64,000 bases of DNA from Echinometra lucunter. Lineage: Eukaryota > Echinodermata > Echinoidea > Camarodonta > Echinometridae. The DNA lies in contig CM057165.1 of NCBI GenBank assembly GCA_029962745.1, positions 2,634,340-2,698,339 of the forward strand, read 5' to 3'. The notes under the pieces were generated by a model. It saw only the letters and a program-made list of their open reading frames with translations, did no database searches and had not been told where the DNA came from. Both the position numbers and the translations under genes were made by a program. Positions 1 through 11,158 of the stretch are shown in pieces (the stretch's first letter is position 1; every line of letters starts with the position of its first letter).

Positions 1-700
1 AAATTCCACAATTAGTTTCCAGTCTCACTGCATTTAAAGCATAATGGAAGAAATTTGATTTTTAGTTTGTTTATTACCAAATAGATCCACCAAGAAAAAA
101 AACACACCTTTCCGTCGATTCTCTGACCTTGAACAAAACTGCGATAGGAAAGAAATTGTGATAGAAAAGAAATAACCATCAAATAGTATAAAGGCACAGA
201 TCAATAATGACAGCACGTAAGATTTCGTATGTATTTTCAAGGAGCCGGGAAGCAAAGCAAAGGAATGATTTCCATTCCATCTTTTGACGCTTTGCCCACT
301 CCTACGCACGGACGCTCCCACGTGGCGCTCATAAGCACGTATAGTAACGAGTTTTTAGGGTCAGAATTTTCGACCAATCGCGAAGAGATGATTCCCATTG
401 CCTTTTACCAGGGTCTATGACATATCTCTATGTCTTTTCTGCCGAACCCTTACAAACATACATACACACAAGCGAGCACGCACAAACACACGCGCCCACA
501 CGCACACACTCAATATATATGTATGTGTGTGTGTGTATAAAAATAGTAAAGATTACAGACTTTAAGGTAATGCATTTTTGGCAACTTTTTCACAATTTAG
601 AGGTGTCGAAAATTTTCATCACTTTCGTACTCGTCACATTTTGTTTCTATAATGAACTATAATTATGAACATCAGTCAGTGGACCTTCATTGTCATACAG
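1..700. other. Non-coding start of unit 1
   Basis: No gene seen. Short open frames here occur in all three units but are not conserved in length. The stretch includes a CA-rich run near 460-535. Equivalent DNA is at 17,806-18,520 and 49,567-50,270. Confidence 0.5.
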
Positions 701-715
701 TGTCATGTATATATA

Positions 716-717
<2 letters not shown>

Positions 718-762
<45 letters not shown>
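718..762. repeat. (CA)n microsatellite
   Basis: An almost uninterrupted CA dinucleotide run followed by a short TA run. It borders the SINE-like copy that starts near 775. Unit 2 has a TA array at the corresponding place. Confidence 0.9.
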
Positions 763-769
<7 letters not shown>

Positions 770-772
<3 letters not shown>

Positions 773-1000
773 CAGAAAGAAATGAAAATGGGAGAATAAT
801 ATTTGCGTAGTACCCTTAATGTTCCCCAGAGCTGTCATCCATTTTGAATCAAGGGTTGAAAAACTGCCTCCGCCGGGAATCGAACCCGGGTCACTGGCTT
901 AGAATCCCAATGCCTTACCACTAGACCACAGAGGCGGGCCAGCAGCTGGGCGTGACCTTTTCGATCCTTTATTTAGGATATACTGTATATATACTGTATA
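770..1000 (-). mobile_element. tRNA-Arg-containing SINE-like element, copy 1
   Basis: Minus-strand element with a tRNA-like module at 866-935, a downstream block running to ACTGAAAGAAATG-type sequence, and an upstream block (GATCCTTTATTT...). The same three blocks recur at about 6,760-7,000, 7,150-7,410 (opposite strand), 19,060-19,320 and 54,150-54,410. The upstream block is truncated here relative to the other copies. Confidence 0.65.
866..935 (-). tRNA. tRNA-Arg(UCU)-like module in SINE, decayed
   Basis: On the minus strand the 70 nt fold as a cloverleaf: acceptor GCCTCTG/CGGAGGC, D-stem GTCT/AGGC, loop ATTCTAA with anticodon TCT after U33, T-arm CCGGG-TTCGATT-CCCGG. The last pair of the anticodon stem is G-G in this copy, so it is probably not functional. 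It is part of a repeat family rather than a single tRNA gene. Confidence 0.5.
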
Positions 1001-1029
1001 TGTGTGTGTGGGGGGGGGGGGGGGGGAGG

Positions 1030-1960
1030 AGGGTATTATATCATACATGCAAAATTGATAACTTATAACATCTTGAAATAAATAAACAAACAATGAATAT
1101 GTAAATCAATCTACGAGACATTTTATTGATGTTTATGGCATTCTAAAGCAACATTTTTAAATCCTGAACATCAACACGAAACTTTCATACATAATGTTAA
1201 TATTTTTCCCTTCTTTCCTTTGAATATCACAATCCAATGGAAGATACGCAAATTTTCATTTATTTAGTTTCAAACTTTGCTTCAAAAAATTGTTCTTCCA
1301 ATATCTCCAGGTTTTCTTTTGACCAAATATAGGATTAGGATTGCCATTAAAGTGTTTAGGGTTAGTTTTAGGATTAGAGTTAAAGTCTGTGTGACGTGAA
1401 ATTCAGAGGGTGCTATTCAGAATTGCGACTACTGACGGACGGAGGTTTACCGTACCTCGTCTAGAGGGTGTGCATACACCAGAGGCGTACACATAAGATG
1501 TGGGTACGATGAAGATAAATGTTGAGCTTTGAATGTGAATTCGATTTGGCTTTCCTGATATGTTTGATTCCACGAAAACATCAGCAACAACAAACCATAC
1601 ATACTTTCGAATACATTTATTACGATGTTACCATGGTACGTTCACTTTATTCATTATTCAAAGTCGAATTCAAATTCGTTTATATACACATATATTGAAT
1701 TTTTCTTGACAAGTTAATACACATTAATATATCATCAAAAGAAAAGTCTCAATTTCTGTGAATAAGGAAGGATCCACTCAACAGTAGCACTTGTAATTTG
1801 TGCTCCCCTCAAAAATATTACAATAAAAAAAAAACATTAAAAAAAATAAAAATGAGGAACCGCACACAGTTCGATCTTTGTGTGATTCTCCTAAACTGAC
1901 TTTTATGACCATCCGAATGACCCCCAAACCCCAAGATAATAACATTTAAATTTTTAGCAG
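1030..1960. other. Non-coding AT-rich stretch
   Basis: No gene seen. From about 1,385 it holds the left part of the TTAA MITE (intact at 19,746-20,078). It then jumps at about 1,490 to sequence matching 21,000 in unit 2, which marks a 1.15-kb deletion in this unit. Confidence 0.5.
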
Positions 1961-1966
1961 CGACAG

Positions 1967-2377
1967 TTTTCACACCAAGGTACGGTCGCAGAGACCGTAC
2001 CCAGCGACCGATCGGACGTGCTTTCACACCGCCGTCTAAATTTGGTCAGGCCCTGAGCGATCGGTCGCAGTATAGCTGACCTAGCCGGAAGCGGAAGTAC
2101 AGATAGCGCGTGGGCATTTTGGGGGGAGGGGGGGGGGGGTCATTGCATTTCGATCGGTCGCAGAGCACGATGTGCTTTCACATCAAGTTTGCATCGGTCG
2201 CGATCGGTCGCTGAAGTACCTCGTAGGTCGGACTCAGCGACCGATCGTTTTGGTCGGAAACGATCGGTCGCTGAGTACGATGAAATGCTTTCACACCATG
2301 GTTTGATCGGTCGCTGGGTACGGTCTCTGCGACCATACCTAGCGACCGTATCCAGCGACCGTAACTTGGTGTGAAAG
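1967..2377. mobile_element. MITE-like element with CTTTCACACC ends
   Basis: Both ends carry inverted TTTCACACCAAGGTACGGTCG-like sequence (right end reads CTTGGTGTGAAAG). The interior is made of many direct and inverted copies of GATCGGTCGC / GCGACCGATC, so it can fold into many alternative hairpins. The unit 2 copy (21,461-22,631) is split by a THAP MITE. The right end alone reappears just after the gap at 31,919. No clear target duplication was found. Confidence 0.65.
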
Positions 2378-2379
2378 CG

Positions 2380-2890
2380 TAGTTTTTCGATGGCTTCGTG
2401 CGCCACCTTCAATTGGAATGTGCTACCATGAGAATGGCGTCACTTACAGGATGTCTGTTGGCAATACAAAAGATAATGCCCTCACTGATGATTTTTTGAA
2501 AAGTCGTCTTTGAGACCGTATTAAATCTCACTTTTACCCTTCACATTTTATATAGATTTTATCATACTTGTAAGATTTCACTGAATGAAAGTTGCATTGC
2601 GTCACGAGTACCACATTCATTGCACCTTTATCTTTCAGAATCTAAAACGATTTAGAAACAAGCTAAACATAATGCCATTTCATAAAATCTGTATGTAAAC
2701 TGCTTTAGTGGTTTCTCTTTCGTTCCAGTACTAACAAGCACCGAATCAGGCTATATAATTCTAGTGTATAATACATACATACATACATACAGGTGAAGTC
2801 CAATCTAGTGTGCATTAAGGGAAAAATAATATCATAAGACTAAAAGAGAGCGTGTGTGGGTGTTTTTTTTTTTTCAAAAGACGTAATATA
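2380..2890. other. Non-coding stretch
   Basis: No gene seen. Matches unit 2 at about 22,635-23,130 and 31,985-32,500. A short CATA run is at about 2,770-2,790. Confidence 0.5.
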
Positions 2891-2904
2891 TACATGGGTT
2901 CCAT

Positions 2905-3235
2905 GACATTTGCTCCGGCGACATTTGCTCCGCCGACAACTGCTCCGAAAATGACGACAAGTGCTCCGCGACAAGTGCTCCGCGACATATGCTCCGCCGA
3001 CATTTGCTCCGCCGACAATTGCTCCGCCGACAATTGCTCCGACGACAATTGCTCCGCCGACATTTGCTCCGCCGACATTTGCTCCGCCGACATTTGCTCC
3101 GCCGACATATGCTCCGCCGACATTTGCTCCGCCGACATTTGCTCCGAAACGACGACATTTGCTCCGCCGACATTTTCTCCGCCGACATATGCTCCGCCGA
3201 ATTATGCTCCAAAACGACGACATTTGCTCCGCCGA
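2905..3235. repeat. 15-bp minisatellite, left arm
   Basis: Tandem ACATTTGCTCCGCCG, roughly twenty units including variants. Because the period is a multiple of three and the monomer has no stop in most frames, several frames on both strands stay open. These are not genes. Confidence 0.9.
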
Positions 3236-3504
3236 ATTAATTATAATCATCAATAAATTGATAATAATTCTACTCTGCTCCGACAATTGATAATGATTAT
3301 GACAATTGCCTCGCCGCCAATTTCTCCACCGAAATGTTTTGGAAACCACGTACGACACTTGAACCTTGCCCCCTCGACACCATTCAGTGAATTTGAGGGC
3401 ATGCCTTTATTATGTTTATCATTATATGTCACTCTAAATAAGAGTAATCATAGTAAATCAGAGTAGATCTCAAACTGCAAAGTAGTTTGCAAATATAGAA
3501 ATAC

Positions 3505-3855
3505 TGCGGTATGTCGGCGGAGCAAATGTCGCCGGAGCAAATGTCGGCGGAGCAAATGTCGTTTTGGAGGATATATGTCGGCGGAGCGTATGTCGCCGGA
3601 GCAAATGTCGCCGGAGCAAATGTCGTCGTTTCGGAGCAAATGTCGGCGGAGCAAATGTCGGCGGAGAAAATGTCGGCGGAGCATATGTCGGCGGACCAAA
3701 TGTCGGCGGAGCAAATGTCGGCGGGGCAATTGTCGGCGGAGCAAATGTCGGCGGAGCATATGTCGGCGGAGCATATGTCGCGGAGCACTTGTCGCGGAGC
3801 ACTTGTCGTCATTTTCGGAGCAGTTGTCGGCGCAAATGTCGCTGGAGCAAATGTC
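3505..3855. repeat. 15-bp minisatellite, right arm
   Basis: Tandem GTCGGCGGAGCAAAT, the reverse complement of the left arm at 2,905-3,235. It carries the same off-consensus units in mirrored order. Confidence 0.9.
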
Positions 3856-3869
3856 GTGTCACCATATAC

Positions 3870-4160
3870 ATGAAATACAAATTTGCAGTTTTGTGAATAT
3901 CATTGCTAATCACTCTCCATTTATTATCAATCAAGAATATTACCATGATTACATGTTTTGGTTGCCGATGCATAAAACTGTTCAGTTTCAGAGGGAGGTA
4001 ACTGAAAATATGTGTCTAACGATTTTTATGTTTTTTCCCCACAAAAACCAAGGGGCTGCTCATAGAAATTAACCGAGTTGAATATACTTTTTTACAAATT
4101 CAATAGCAACATTCAGATTTTCCACAACCTTTAAGCGATATGCATTTCTTATTTTCAATA
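3870..4160. other. Non-coding stretch
   Basis: No gene seen. Colinear with 23,137-23,425 and 32,500-32,787. Confidence 0.5.
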
Positions 4161-4738
4161 GACCAATTCCACAATGCAAGAGGGCAGCAGACGGGTCGCC
4201 ATGCATACTACGGTGCGTTACCCAACTTTTACAGTTCGTAAGTAAATAGCGCGTTATTTAGTTTAGTTCAATTTTCTCTATTTTGGACCAACATATGTAA
4301 ATTTCTTGTAATGCTTGTAATGAAGAATAATCAGGGAAGTTCAGGTCGCAGCTGTGCGGTGCTCAGATGCCACAACAATTGGAGAAAGCTTACAAATTGG
4401 AAGTTAAATGAGTGCGAAATTCACTCGCCTTTGACTCATGCATGAAGCCTGTTTGTGTGAGAAGCCACATTCCCTACACATGTTTCCTGGCCTTTAAGGA
4501 GAAAAAGGAACGAAAGTACAAAAATACATCATATCTTAATCTGTCAGATATGGTCATTGTCTGACGTCATCTACTCTTGTAGCATGCTTTATTTTATTGA
4601 TCTAGAATCAGGGTATATCTTATATCTTTCACTGATTTTGTACACAGCCAGTCGCGGTCAGGCTAGTGCACTATCACACACCGCAACTATCGCCTCGCCG
4701 ATAGAGGCCAAATACATAAACCGGAGATGGAATTGGTC
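4161..4738 (+). mobile_element. GACCAAT-ended MITE with THAP remnant, copy 1
   Basis: The ends GACCAATTCCAC and, inverted, GACCAATTCCATC delimit 578 bp. On the plus strand a short frame near 4,330-4,440 reads SSGRSCAVLRCHNNWRKL and continues with NWKLNECEIHSPLTH. This is the first C-x4-C part of a THAP zinc-finger domain, so the element descends from a transposon with a THAP transposase. Orthologous copies are at 23,426-24,015 and 32,788-33,376. The flanking tetranucleotides (AATA/TTTA) have decayed from the TATA seen at younger copies. Confidence 0.75.
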
Positions 4739-4739
4739 T

Positions 4740-6750
4740 TTAACTATGATTAAAGGCAATATGATGCCAAGATGACCTTATGTTATGATAGCCGTATTAT
4801 AGAGAGTGTACAAAGCTATATACATTATACATGTAAATGTACAAAGTATACAATTATACAAAGTAAGTTCCGCACAAAAAAGATATCATTAATATGCCTT
4901 TGGCACACAAGCAGCCTCTTGGGCTACATTATTACCTACCCCATTAAAACTTATATAATTGAAATATATAATGTTTGCATTACAAAAACAACAACAAACC
5001 CAAAACACATCCCACCCCACCCCGCCAAAAAAAAACACTTAAAAAGCAAATGATATCACCCCGGGATATCACTATGTCCATGCGGCAAAGAAAGTGTCTC
5101 TTCGGTTGCGTTATTAGCTACGAGATTGAAACCTACGAAGGCCATTTGCTCACACAATGAAATTGTGCAATTGTTTATTGCAGTCTTCGTTTTATGCCCT
5201 TTTTGCACGAGCTCCCTGACATAGCGCATCAAAGACCGTGCAGCGCCAGGGGCATCAGTCTGTTATTTATATATGTATATATATATATATATTTTTTTTT
5301 TTTTTGGGGGGGGACACTCTAAAAAAAGTCCTCAGCCTAATTCTTTTTTGAGGGGACTTAAAATTTGGGGGACATACCCTGTTGTGTCCCCCACCCTTAA
5401 ACATTAATCGTTATCATTATCATTATCATTATCTGTCAATGTGACATAGGACTGATAAATCCTGACGTTAGTCAGTTAAAAAGTACAATAAATCAATTCA
5501 TTTTACACTTCATTAAATTTGATCTGAAATGGTATACTTCAGAACATATTACTAATTTTACCTACTTCACCCCTACCTCCAATCCCCTTCACAATTTGCT
5601 CCATAAAAAGAAAAATAATGATAAAAATATAAAGTTAACACTAGATAGCTTGGTAACTTTGAATTATATTCATAATCAACAAATTCATGCCGTGAGGTAA
5701 CATAAAATTTTTTCCACAGACATTATCAAAACGATCAAAACACGCCGACAGTGGCGTACCGTGGGTGAACGCATTGGGAGACACCGAGCATGGCCGTATG
5801 CAGAAATTTTCCGGGGGGGGGGGGGGCAAGGCGCGTAAAATTTTCGAAGAAATATAAAAGCGAGGGAGCAAAACGACCAAGCTTCTTATGAGGGCGCTTT
5901 TCCATTTTTAAAAATGAAATAGAAGGATCTTTGTTGGATCTTTTGGGGACAATTTTCAGTAAAAAAAAAAAATCACAATTTCTGGGGGCAACCTCCACCC
6001 TGCCCCCCTGCATGCTGTGTACAGCCATCGCACCGAGTGGAAAAGTTTGTGCGGGTTTGTGTGATTATTTCTATCATGTTAACAATAACGACAGTAATCT
6101 CGAACCAAGCTATCTTTAGGGACGTGAAGTGTTTTAAAATTTTGGGAAAATGATGCATCTTGCTAGATACCACCCTGTTTTTAAATTTTGCGACCGAGCG
6201 AAGCGAGCGAGCCGAAAACTCACAACTATATTTACAATAAAATACATGTTATTTTATTATCAAAATACAGTATCGGAACACTATAGGCCTATATGATATT
6301 TCAATTAAATATCTAGCCACCTCGCTGCCAATGACTCTATTTTAGCACGTCCCTGGTCTATTGTTTTCTGTCTGAAACTACCATGTCTCTAACCATTACG
6401 AGCGAGCGAAGCGAGCTAGGAAGCACACACTAACCCCTTCAGTAAATTACATTGTGAGCACATGAAACATCTGAAAAAAACCCTAAAACAATTGTTTAAT
6501 GAGCGAGCGCAGCGAGCGAGAAAAATTATTGTTCATTGTAGAAGTGTTATTCGTCATCAAAATAATTATAAATATCTAAATAATCTATTCGATCCCCTTT
6601 GTGCTGAATATGAATCCGTTTAGGTACCTCGCTCACCATTCTGTTTTTACAAGCGAGCAAAGTCAGCGACGCCCCCACAATATATATATATATATATATA
6701 TATTGAAAGAAATTTGTTGACAAACGCAAACAACTTTGACAACTCCCTTG
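4740..6750. other. Repeat-rich non-coding region
   Basis: No gene seen. 4,740-5,290 and 5,400-5,560 match unit 2 (24,016-24,600 and 25,140-25,290). 5,289-5,310 is a poly-T/poly-G tract. 5,740-6,030 carries G-rich repeat sequence near GTGGCGTACC. 6,190-6,660 holds four copies of a GAGCGAAGCGAGCGAG-type motif in AT-rich DNA. A TA array is at 6,680-6,702. Confidence 0.5.
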
Positions 6751-6855
6751 TAAATAATAAACACTGAAAGAAATGAAAATGGGAGAACAATAAGTGCGTA
6801 GCTCCCTCAGTGTTCCCCAGAGCTGTCATCCATTTTGAATCAAGGGTTGAAAAAT

Positions 6856-6925
6856 GCCTCCGCCGGGAATCGAACCCGGGTCACTGGCTTAGAACGCCAA
6901 TGCCTTACCACTAGACCACAGAGGC
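6856..6925 (-). tRNA. tRNA-Arg(UCU)-like, intact cloverleaf, in SINE
   Basis: A 70-nt cloverleaf with every stem paired: acceptor GCCTCTG/CGGAGGC, D-stem GTCT/AGGC, anticodon stem TTGGC/GCCAG with loop GTTCTAA (anticodon TCT), T-stem CCGGG/CCCGG, and A as discriminator. Its A- and B-box-like regions (TGGTCTAGTGG, GGTTCGATTCC) would support RNA polymerase III transcription. It lies in a dispersed repeat, so a SINE promoter is more likely than a translation tRNA, but function cannot be excluded. Confidence 0.55.
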
Positions 6926-7278
6926 GGGTCAGCAGTTAGGCGTGACCGAATCCAATTGACCGACAGACAGATTTCCAACCCTTTTTGATCCTTTATTTTG
7001 ATGTAGATGAGTTAATGAACATTGAGAAGCCGCATGCCGCAGTTGGATCTCAGCTAGAAGCCTGGATACATGCATAAGTCAGAATAAGGGGACAATACAT
7101 TAAAAGAAATTTGACAAAACAATGCAAACAAGTTTGGCAACTCCCTTGTAAATAATAAACACTGAAAGAAATGAAAATGGGAGAATAATAATTACGTAGC
7201 TCACTCAATAATAAATGATCAAAAAGGGTTGGAAATCTGTCTGTCGGTCAATTGGATTCGGTCACGCCTAACCTCCGG

Positions 7279-7348
7279 GCTTCTGTGGTCTAGTGGTAAG
7301 GCATTGGCGTTCTAAGCCAGTGACCCGGGTTCGATTCCCGGCGGAGGC
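7279..7348 (+). tRNA. tRNA-Arg(UCU)-like, nearly intact, in SINE
   Basis: Plus-strand copy of the same 70-nt module. One acceptor base differs (GCTTCTG), giving a G-U pair. Anticodon stem and loop are intact (TTGGC-GTTCTAA-GCCAG). Confidence 0.5.
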
Positions 7349-7410
7349 ATTTTTTCAACCCTTGATTCAAAATGGATGACAGCTCTTGGGAACATTGAGG
7401 GAGCTACGCA

Positions 7411-7841
7411 ATTATTATTAAGAACAGTAATTAGTATCGGCTTTGGTTAAGTTACTTAAATGTTAGCGAGCGAAGCAAGGGAGCACTTTGCGATGCGCCA
7501 TTTTCCTTTTCCTTCTTTCCCCCTTTCTTTTCTCTTTCCTTCTCCTTTTTTTTTTTTTTTTTTTTGCCAGCAGATTGGGGGGGGGGGGGGGCACGTGCCC
7601 CCCGTAGTTACGCCACTGCACGTCGATATATCGTCCTTTCGCGTTAACTGATGAGAATGATGTGAGGGCCAGTTACCTACATCATGCCTATTGAAGCACA
7701 TGTATTTGATAAAAGTCTTTAAACATCGCCAAAAATCTCAATATCTACGATATTTCTAATGTTGTCACGAATATAGCCACGTTTGCGTAAAAGTGACGTC
7801 AGCGAGAGGACGATCAACAGTTCTTTGAGTAGCCAAAACAC
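7411..7841. other. Non-coding 3' flank of GPCR gene A
   Basis: Includes a pyrimidine tract, poly-T (7,548-7,565) and poly-G (7,577-7,591). From about 7,690 it is similar to the 3' flanks of the other exon-2 copies (25,540-25,689 and 34,890-35,039). No clear AATAAA signal was seen. Confidence 0.45.
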
Positions 7842-8612
7842 CTAGGTGGCAACTGAATAACTACTCGGGTTCCCTGACAGGCCTATGTCAGAATTTTTAG
7901 GGATTTCCACAGAAATTTCTTGGGTTTGAAAGGAATTCTCAGAATTGATCTGATTATTCTTGTTTCCCGATTTACTGTCCTCAAGACCATCACGTTTACT
8001 ACATGGACATAGCTCCTTTAGCAGCTGACGGAAATCGGTTAACCGCGTCCAGTATATGACCGGATTCAGAACGCCGTTCAGCGCCAGAAAGCACCGCGCA
8101 AAATTATAAAAGATCCCAAACCACGGGGCGTAATCATTGTTCGCAAAAGTCAAGTCAGGCCTTGCGACAGATAAGAAATTACTCAGGCAGTACAGTGTCC
8201 AGCAGAGGACGTTTGTTCCTACAACGAGTGCGAAGGTAGTCAGCACTTTCTTATTTTGCTTTATGCGCTGTACCAACATCTTGTCTGAAAGGCCAGCCTT
8301 ACGCGATGTGCTTACGATCGCCCAGTACACGAGTGAATAGCAAACGATTGAGAGGATGTTAGACGCAAATATCAAAGCGGGTAGGGCTAAAAAAATAATT
8401 TTTGAACTAGTTGTTTTGTCAAAGCTGAAAAATGTTGCAAATGGTATGGCCCAAATGATGACACAGACGATGAGACAGCGAGGTGCCGTGATGAGGTTAC
8501 GCTTGTTGAATGGGTCGAAGCGGATGATGATGAATCGATAAACAGCTACAGCCATAAGGCTAAGTGATCCAATGAAGTAAAAAGATCGGAAAGTATGGAC
8601 GATCCACGTTAC
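7842..8612 (-). CDS. Rhodopsin-class GPCR gene A, exon 2 (TM3-TM7)
   Basis: Encodes residues 72-327 of a 327-residue seven-TM receptor. The exon starts after TTCATAG at a phase-0 acceptor (first codons VTWIVHTF) and ends at TAG. Landmarks in the joined protein: TM3 to A92-V-A-V-Y-R97-F, where the usual acidic residue before Arg is Tyr; RFDPFNKR in loop 2; TM6 ending C208-W-T-L211, where the family's CWxP has lost its proline although the unit 2 copies keep CWTP; TM7 N254-P-V-I-Y258; C-tail LCPC, possibly palmitoylated. There is no Cys at the top of TM3. Exon 1 is 3.2 kb upstream. The ligand is unknown. It fits the sea-urchin lineage-specific GPCR expansions. The open frame, splice sites and paralogues make it very likely a real gene. 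Confidence 0.88.
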   Translation of the reverse strand, partial: VTWIVHTFRSFYFIGSLSLMAVAVYRFIIIRFDPFNKRNLITAPRCLIVCVIIWAIPFATFFSFDKTTSSKIIFLALPALIFASNILSIVCYSLVYWAIVSTSRKAGLSDKMLVQRIKQNKKVLTTFALVVGTNVLCWTLYCLSNFLSVARPDLTFANNDYAPWFGIFYNFARCFLALNGVLNPVIYWTRLTDFRQLLKELCPCSKRDGLEDSKSGNKNNQINSENSFQTQEISVEIPKNSDIGLSGNPSSYSVAT

Positions 8613-11117
8613 CTATGAACAAATAAAGTAGAGGAAAAATAATCGTTGATTTTAATTTGACGGAGCTATAAAGAATATTGATGTAAACAGTTACATCACA
8701 AGAGCACACACATAAGTATTATCAAGAAATCATTATTCAGATGAAAATGCCTGTTAAATATAAGGTATCATTTTAATAACGATGATAATGATGCCTCCTG
8801 TAAAGCGTGCATAAAAACAAACATTCCATAAACGATTGTAGGGTTCTATTCCATATTTTTGTTCTAAATTCCAAACCTTCCAATGCATAAGGGCCTTGCC
8901 TCTTTCCATCTTTTATGAATTTTAAACCGTTTTTATGCCATTTTTCAATTATGAACTATTCGTTTTATCGAAAGTATCAGAGTATTTACTTTATTTCATT
9001 TAAGGAATTACGAACCCTATTTCATTTTCGGAATGAGCAAGGCATTTTCATTTTCTGAATTAAAAGAAATTCTCACTGCTTTTTGGAATCATGTAACTGA
9101 TTTCTTTTATCGGAATAAAGAACCCTATTTCATTTCCTGAATTAAACCAACAAAAAAAAAAAAAAAAAAAGCTATTCTTTTTCGGAATTACCAACCCGAT
9201 TTTTCTTTTTGATCATATAAACCCGTCTTCGTTTACGGAATCGTGAACCTATTTTCATTCTCAAAATTACAACCTTCGGAATGACAGACCTTTAGGGTGA
9301 AAGAAACTGTCAAATTATAGGACTTCCAAATCACCAACCTTTCGAAAATAAGAAGCTTCGAAAATATGAACATTCGGGGGAAAAACACGACATGACTTGT
9401 TACCGTTCCATCACATTGTGCTACATACTGTTACGTGATACAGAATGTAATTGTGATGTTGAGCGACCGTATAACAGGTATGAATATTTAACAATGTAGA
9501 TGATGTGCACATTTTAGCATATACAGTACGTTATTCAAAGCTCGATCTTGCACTTTGGTCTCCGATTTAAAGGAAACCAACACCCTCAAGTCAAGTAGAT
9601 TTGAAATCAAAGCTAAGATAGAATAAAAGAGATCAGGGAAAATTTGAATGAAATCGGACAAAGAATAAGAAATGAAATTTTCTGTTTTGGACACTACGCC
9701 ATTGGTGATACAATTTGTAGATATCTCTCAATATGTTTTTACACATAATTTCACATACTATTCTTTATTTTCTTGAAGAAAACGTGTTTTCATTACCCTT
9801 ATCCCAAATATGTTGTGGATAAAACACTCCTACATAAGTTTGGCTTAAGAAAATGTGCAGTTCTTAAAGCAAATGAAAATTTTAATGTGTACAAAATGGA
9901 CTGACAGTTGATGTAATCAGTAGCAAGGGTGATGTAAAAAATGTCATATAGAACATTTCATATAGCCATAAATTTCTTATTCCGTGTCCGATTTCGTTCA
10001 AATTTTCGCTGATTTGTTTTATTCCGTCTTTGTTTTGATTTAGAACCATTTGAATAGAGGGTTTGGGTTTCCTTTAATAAAGCTCTGCTCCTTGTGCAAT
10101 TTCAGGGAGTACATGATTTTAAAGGTAGTAGACCACATTTGCACAACATTGTTTCAGAATTTGAAGAGAAATAAGTCAATTTCAATTTTAAATGACAGAT
10201 ATTTATGTAAAACTATCATGCTATCAAATTTACAACAATATTCCAAAAAATAAGTGAAAAATAAATAATTTTACTCTTAAAGCGTCAGTAAAACAAACAA
10301 ACAACCAACCCCCCAAAAAAAGAGAAAATTTGTGTTGAATATTCCCTTCTCAATCCTAAACGGGAATGTACTGGGATCTAAAACTTTACGAGGGTTTTCC
10401 TGTGGCTTAAAGCGATCTAAAGTAAAACTTTTGTGCAGATTGGGTGCCACTTGCAAATGTGGGCGACTACCACCGGCGTAAATCCACTTTGAGGAGTTGG
10501 GGGGATGATCGACTTTTTTGCCGATTTTTTTTTCTGTCGAACTCACACTTAAGTATAAACACACGCCCTCACCCACCTGCACAGCCCCTTACACACATTT
10601 TAATTTTTATCTTGCAAGCGAGCAAAGCGAGCTAGCCAAAAATTACCACTTTTCTGGTTTTCAATTGCACTTTCCAATAAAAATTAGGATGAGTGAGCAA
10701 AGCGAGTGAGCCAAAAATAACCATTTTTCTGGTTTTCAATCGCATTTTCAAACAAAAATTCTAAGATATGATGAGCGAGCGAAGCGAGCGAGCCAAAAAT
10801 AAGCGCTTTTCTGGTTTTAAATCGCATTTTCATATAGAATTTTTTTTAAAATATGATGGTTGTTTATGACAGATTATCAAAAATTTTATTAACTGATTAA
10901 TTCAAATGTGTGTGGATTTACGCCAATACCTTTAATGGTTACACCTTCGTTGACTGGCAACCCGCGAGACCGACATTGGTGCAAAGGCGGCAGGGCTTCA
11001 GCTACACCCCCGACAATTTTGAAAGTGCCAATAGACGGCCAACCGTCATCTTCCCAGTCTATTTCTAATTCTGTTTTGATGAAGAAGTTACTTTGTAATT
11101 ATACTGAACGTCAAAGT

Positions 11118-11158
<41 letters not shown>

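Larger units (their letters stand above)
2897..3863. mobile_element. TU-like foldback transposon 1 (15-bp arms)
   Basis: A 967-bp insertion present in unit 1 and absent at the paralogous sites 23,128 and 32,494. It is bounded by a direct repeat ATATACATG (2,888-2,896 and 3,864-3,872). The ends are GGTTCCATGACATTTG and, inverted, GGTGACACGACATTTG. Both arms are tandem arrays of the 15-mer GTCGGCGGAGCAAAT (left arm in the reverse complement), around a spacer of about 270 bp. Irregular units near the arm ends (GTGCTCCGCGAC, CTCCGAAAATGACGAC) are mirrored in both arms. This matches the description of sea-urchin TU foldback elements. It has no transposase. Confidence 0.85.
6757..7410. mobile_element. 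Inverted pair of tRNA-Arg SINE-like elements
   Basis: A minus-strand copy (about 6,757-7,000) and a plus-strand copy (about 7,196-7,410) face each other. An extra fragment of the 3' block lies at about 7,150-7,200 in the spacer. The pair can form a long hairpin. Confidence 0.65.

Noticed and set aside
866..935. A stand-alone functional tRNA gene
   Set aside because: The anticodon stem is broken and the module is part of a repeat with conserved flanks on both sides.
1325..1390. Telomere-like GGTTAG/TTAGGG repeats (also 61,648-61,735)
   Set aside because: Short, degenerate and interstitial; repeated in each unit. No sign of a chromosome end or fusion.
2893..3865. CRISPR array
   Set aside because: The repeats are directly adjacent without unique spacers, in inverted arms, in eukaryotic DNA.
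2815..4072. Long overlapping frames with MSAEQ, CRRSK, FAPPT or DICSA pentapeptide repeats
   Set aside because: They lie in a 15-bp minisatellite whose length is a multiple of three, so most frames on both strands are open. They are arms of a foldback element, not pentapeptide-repeat genes.
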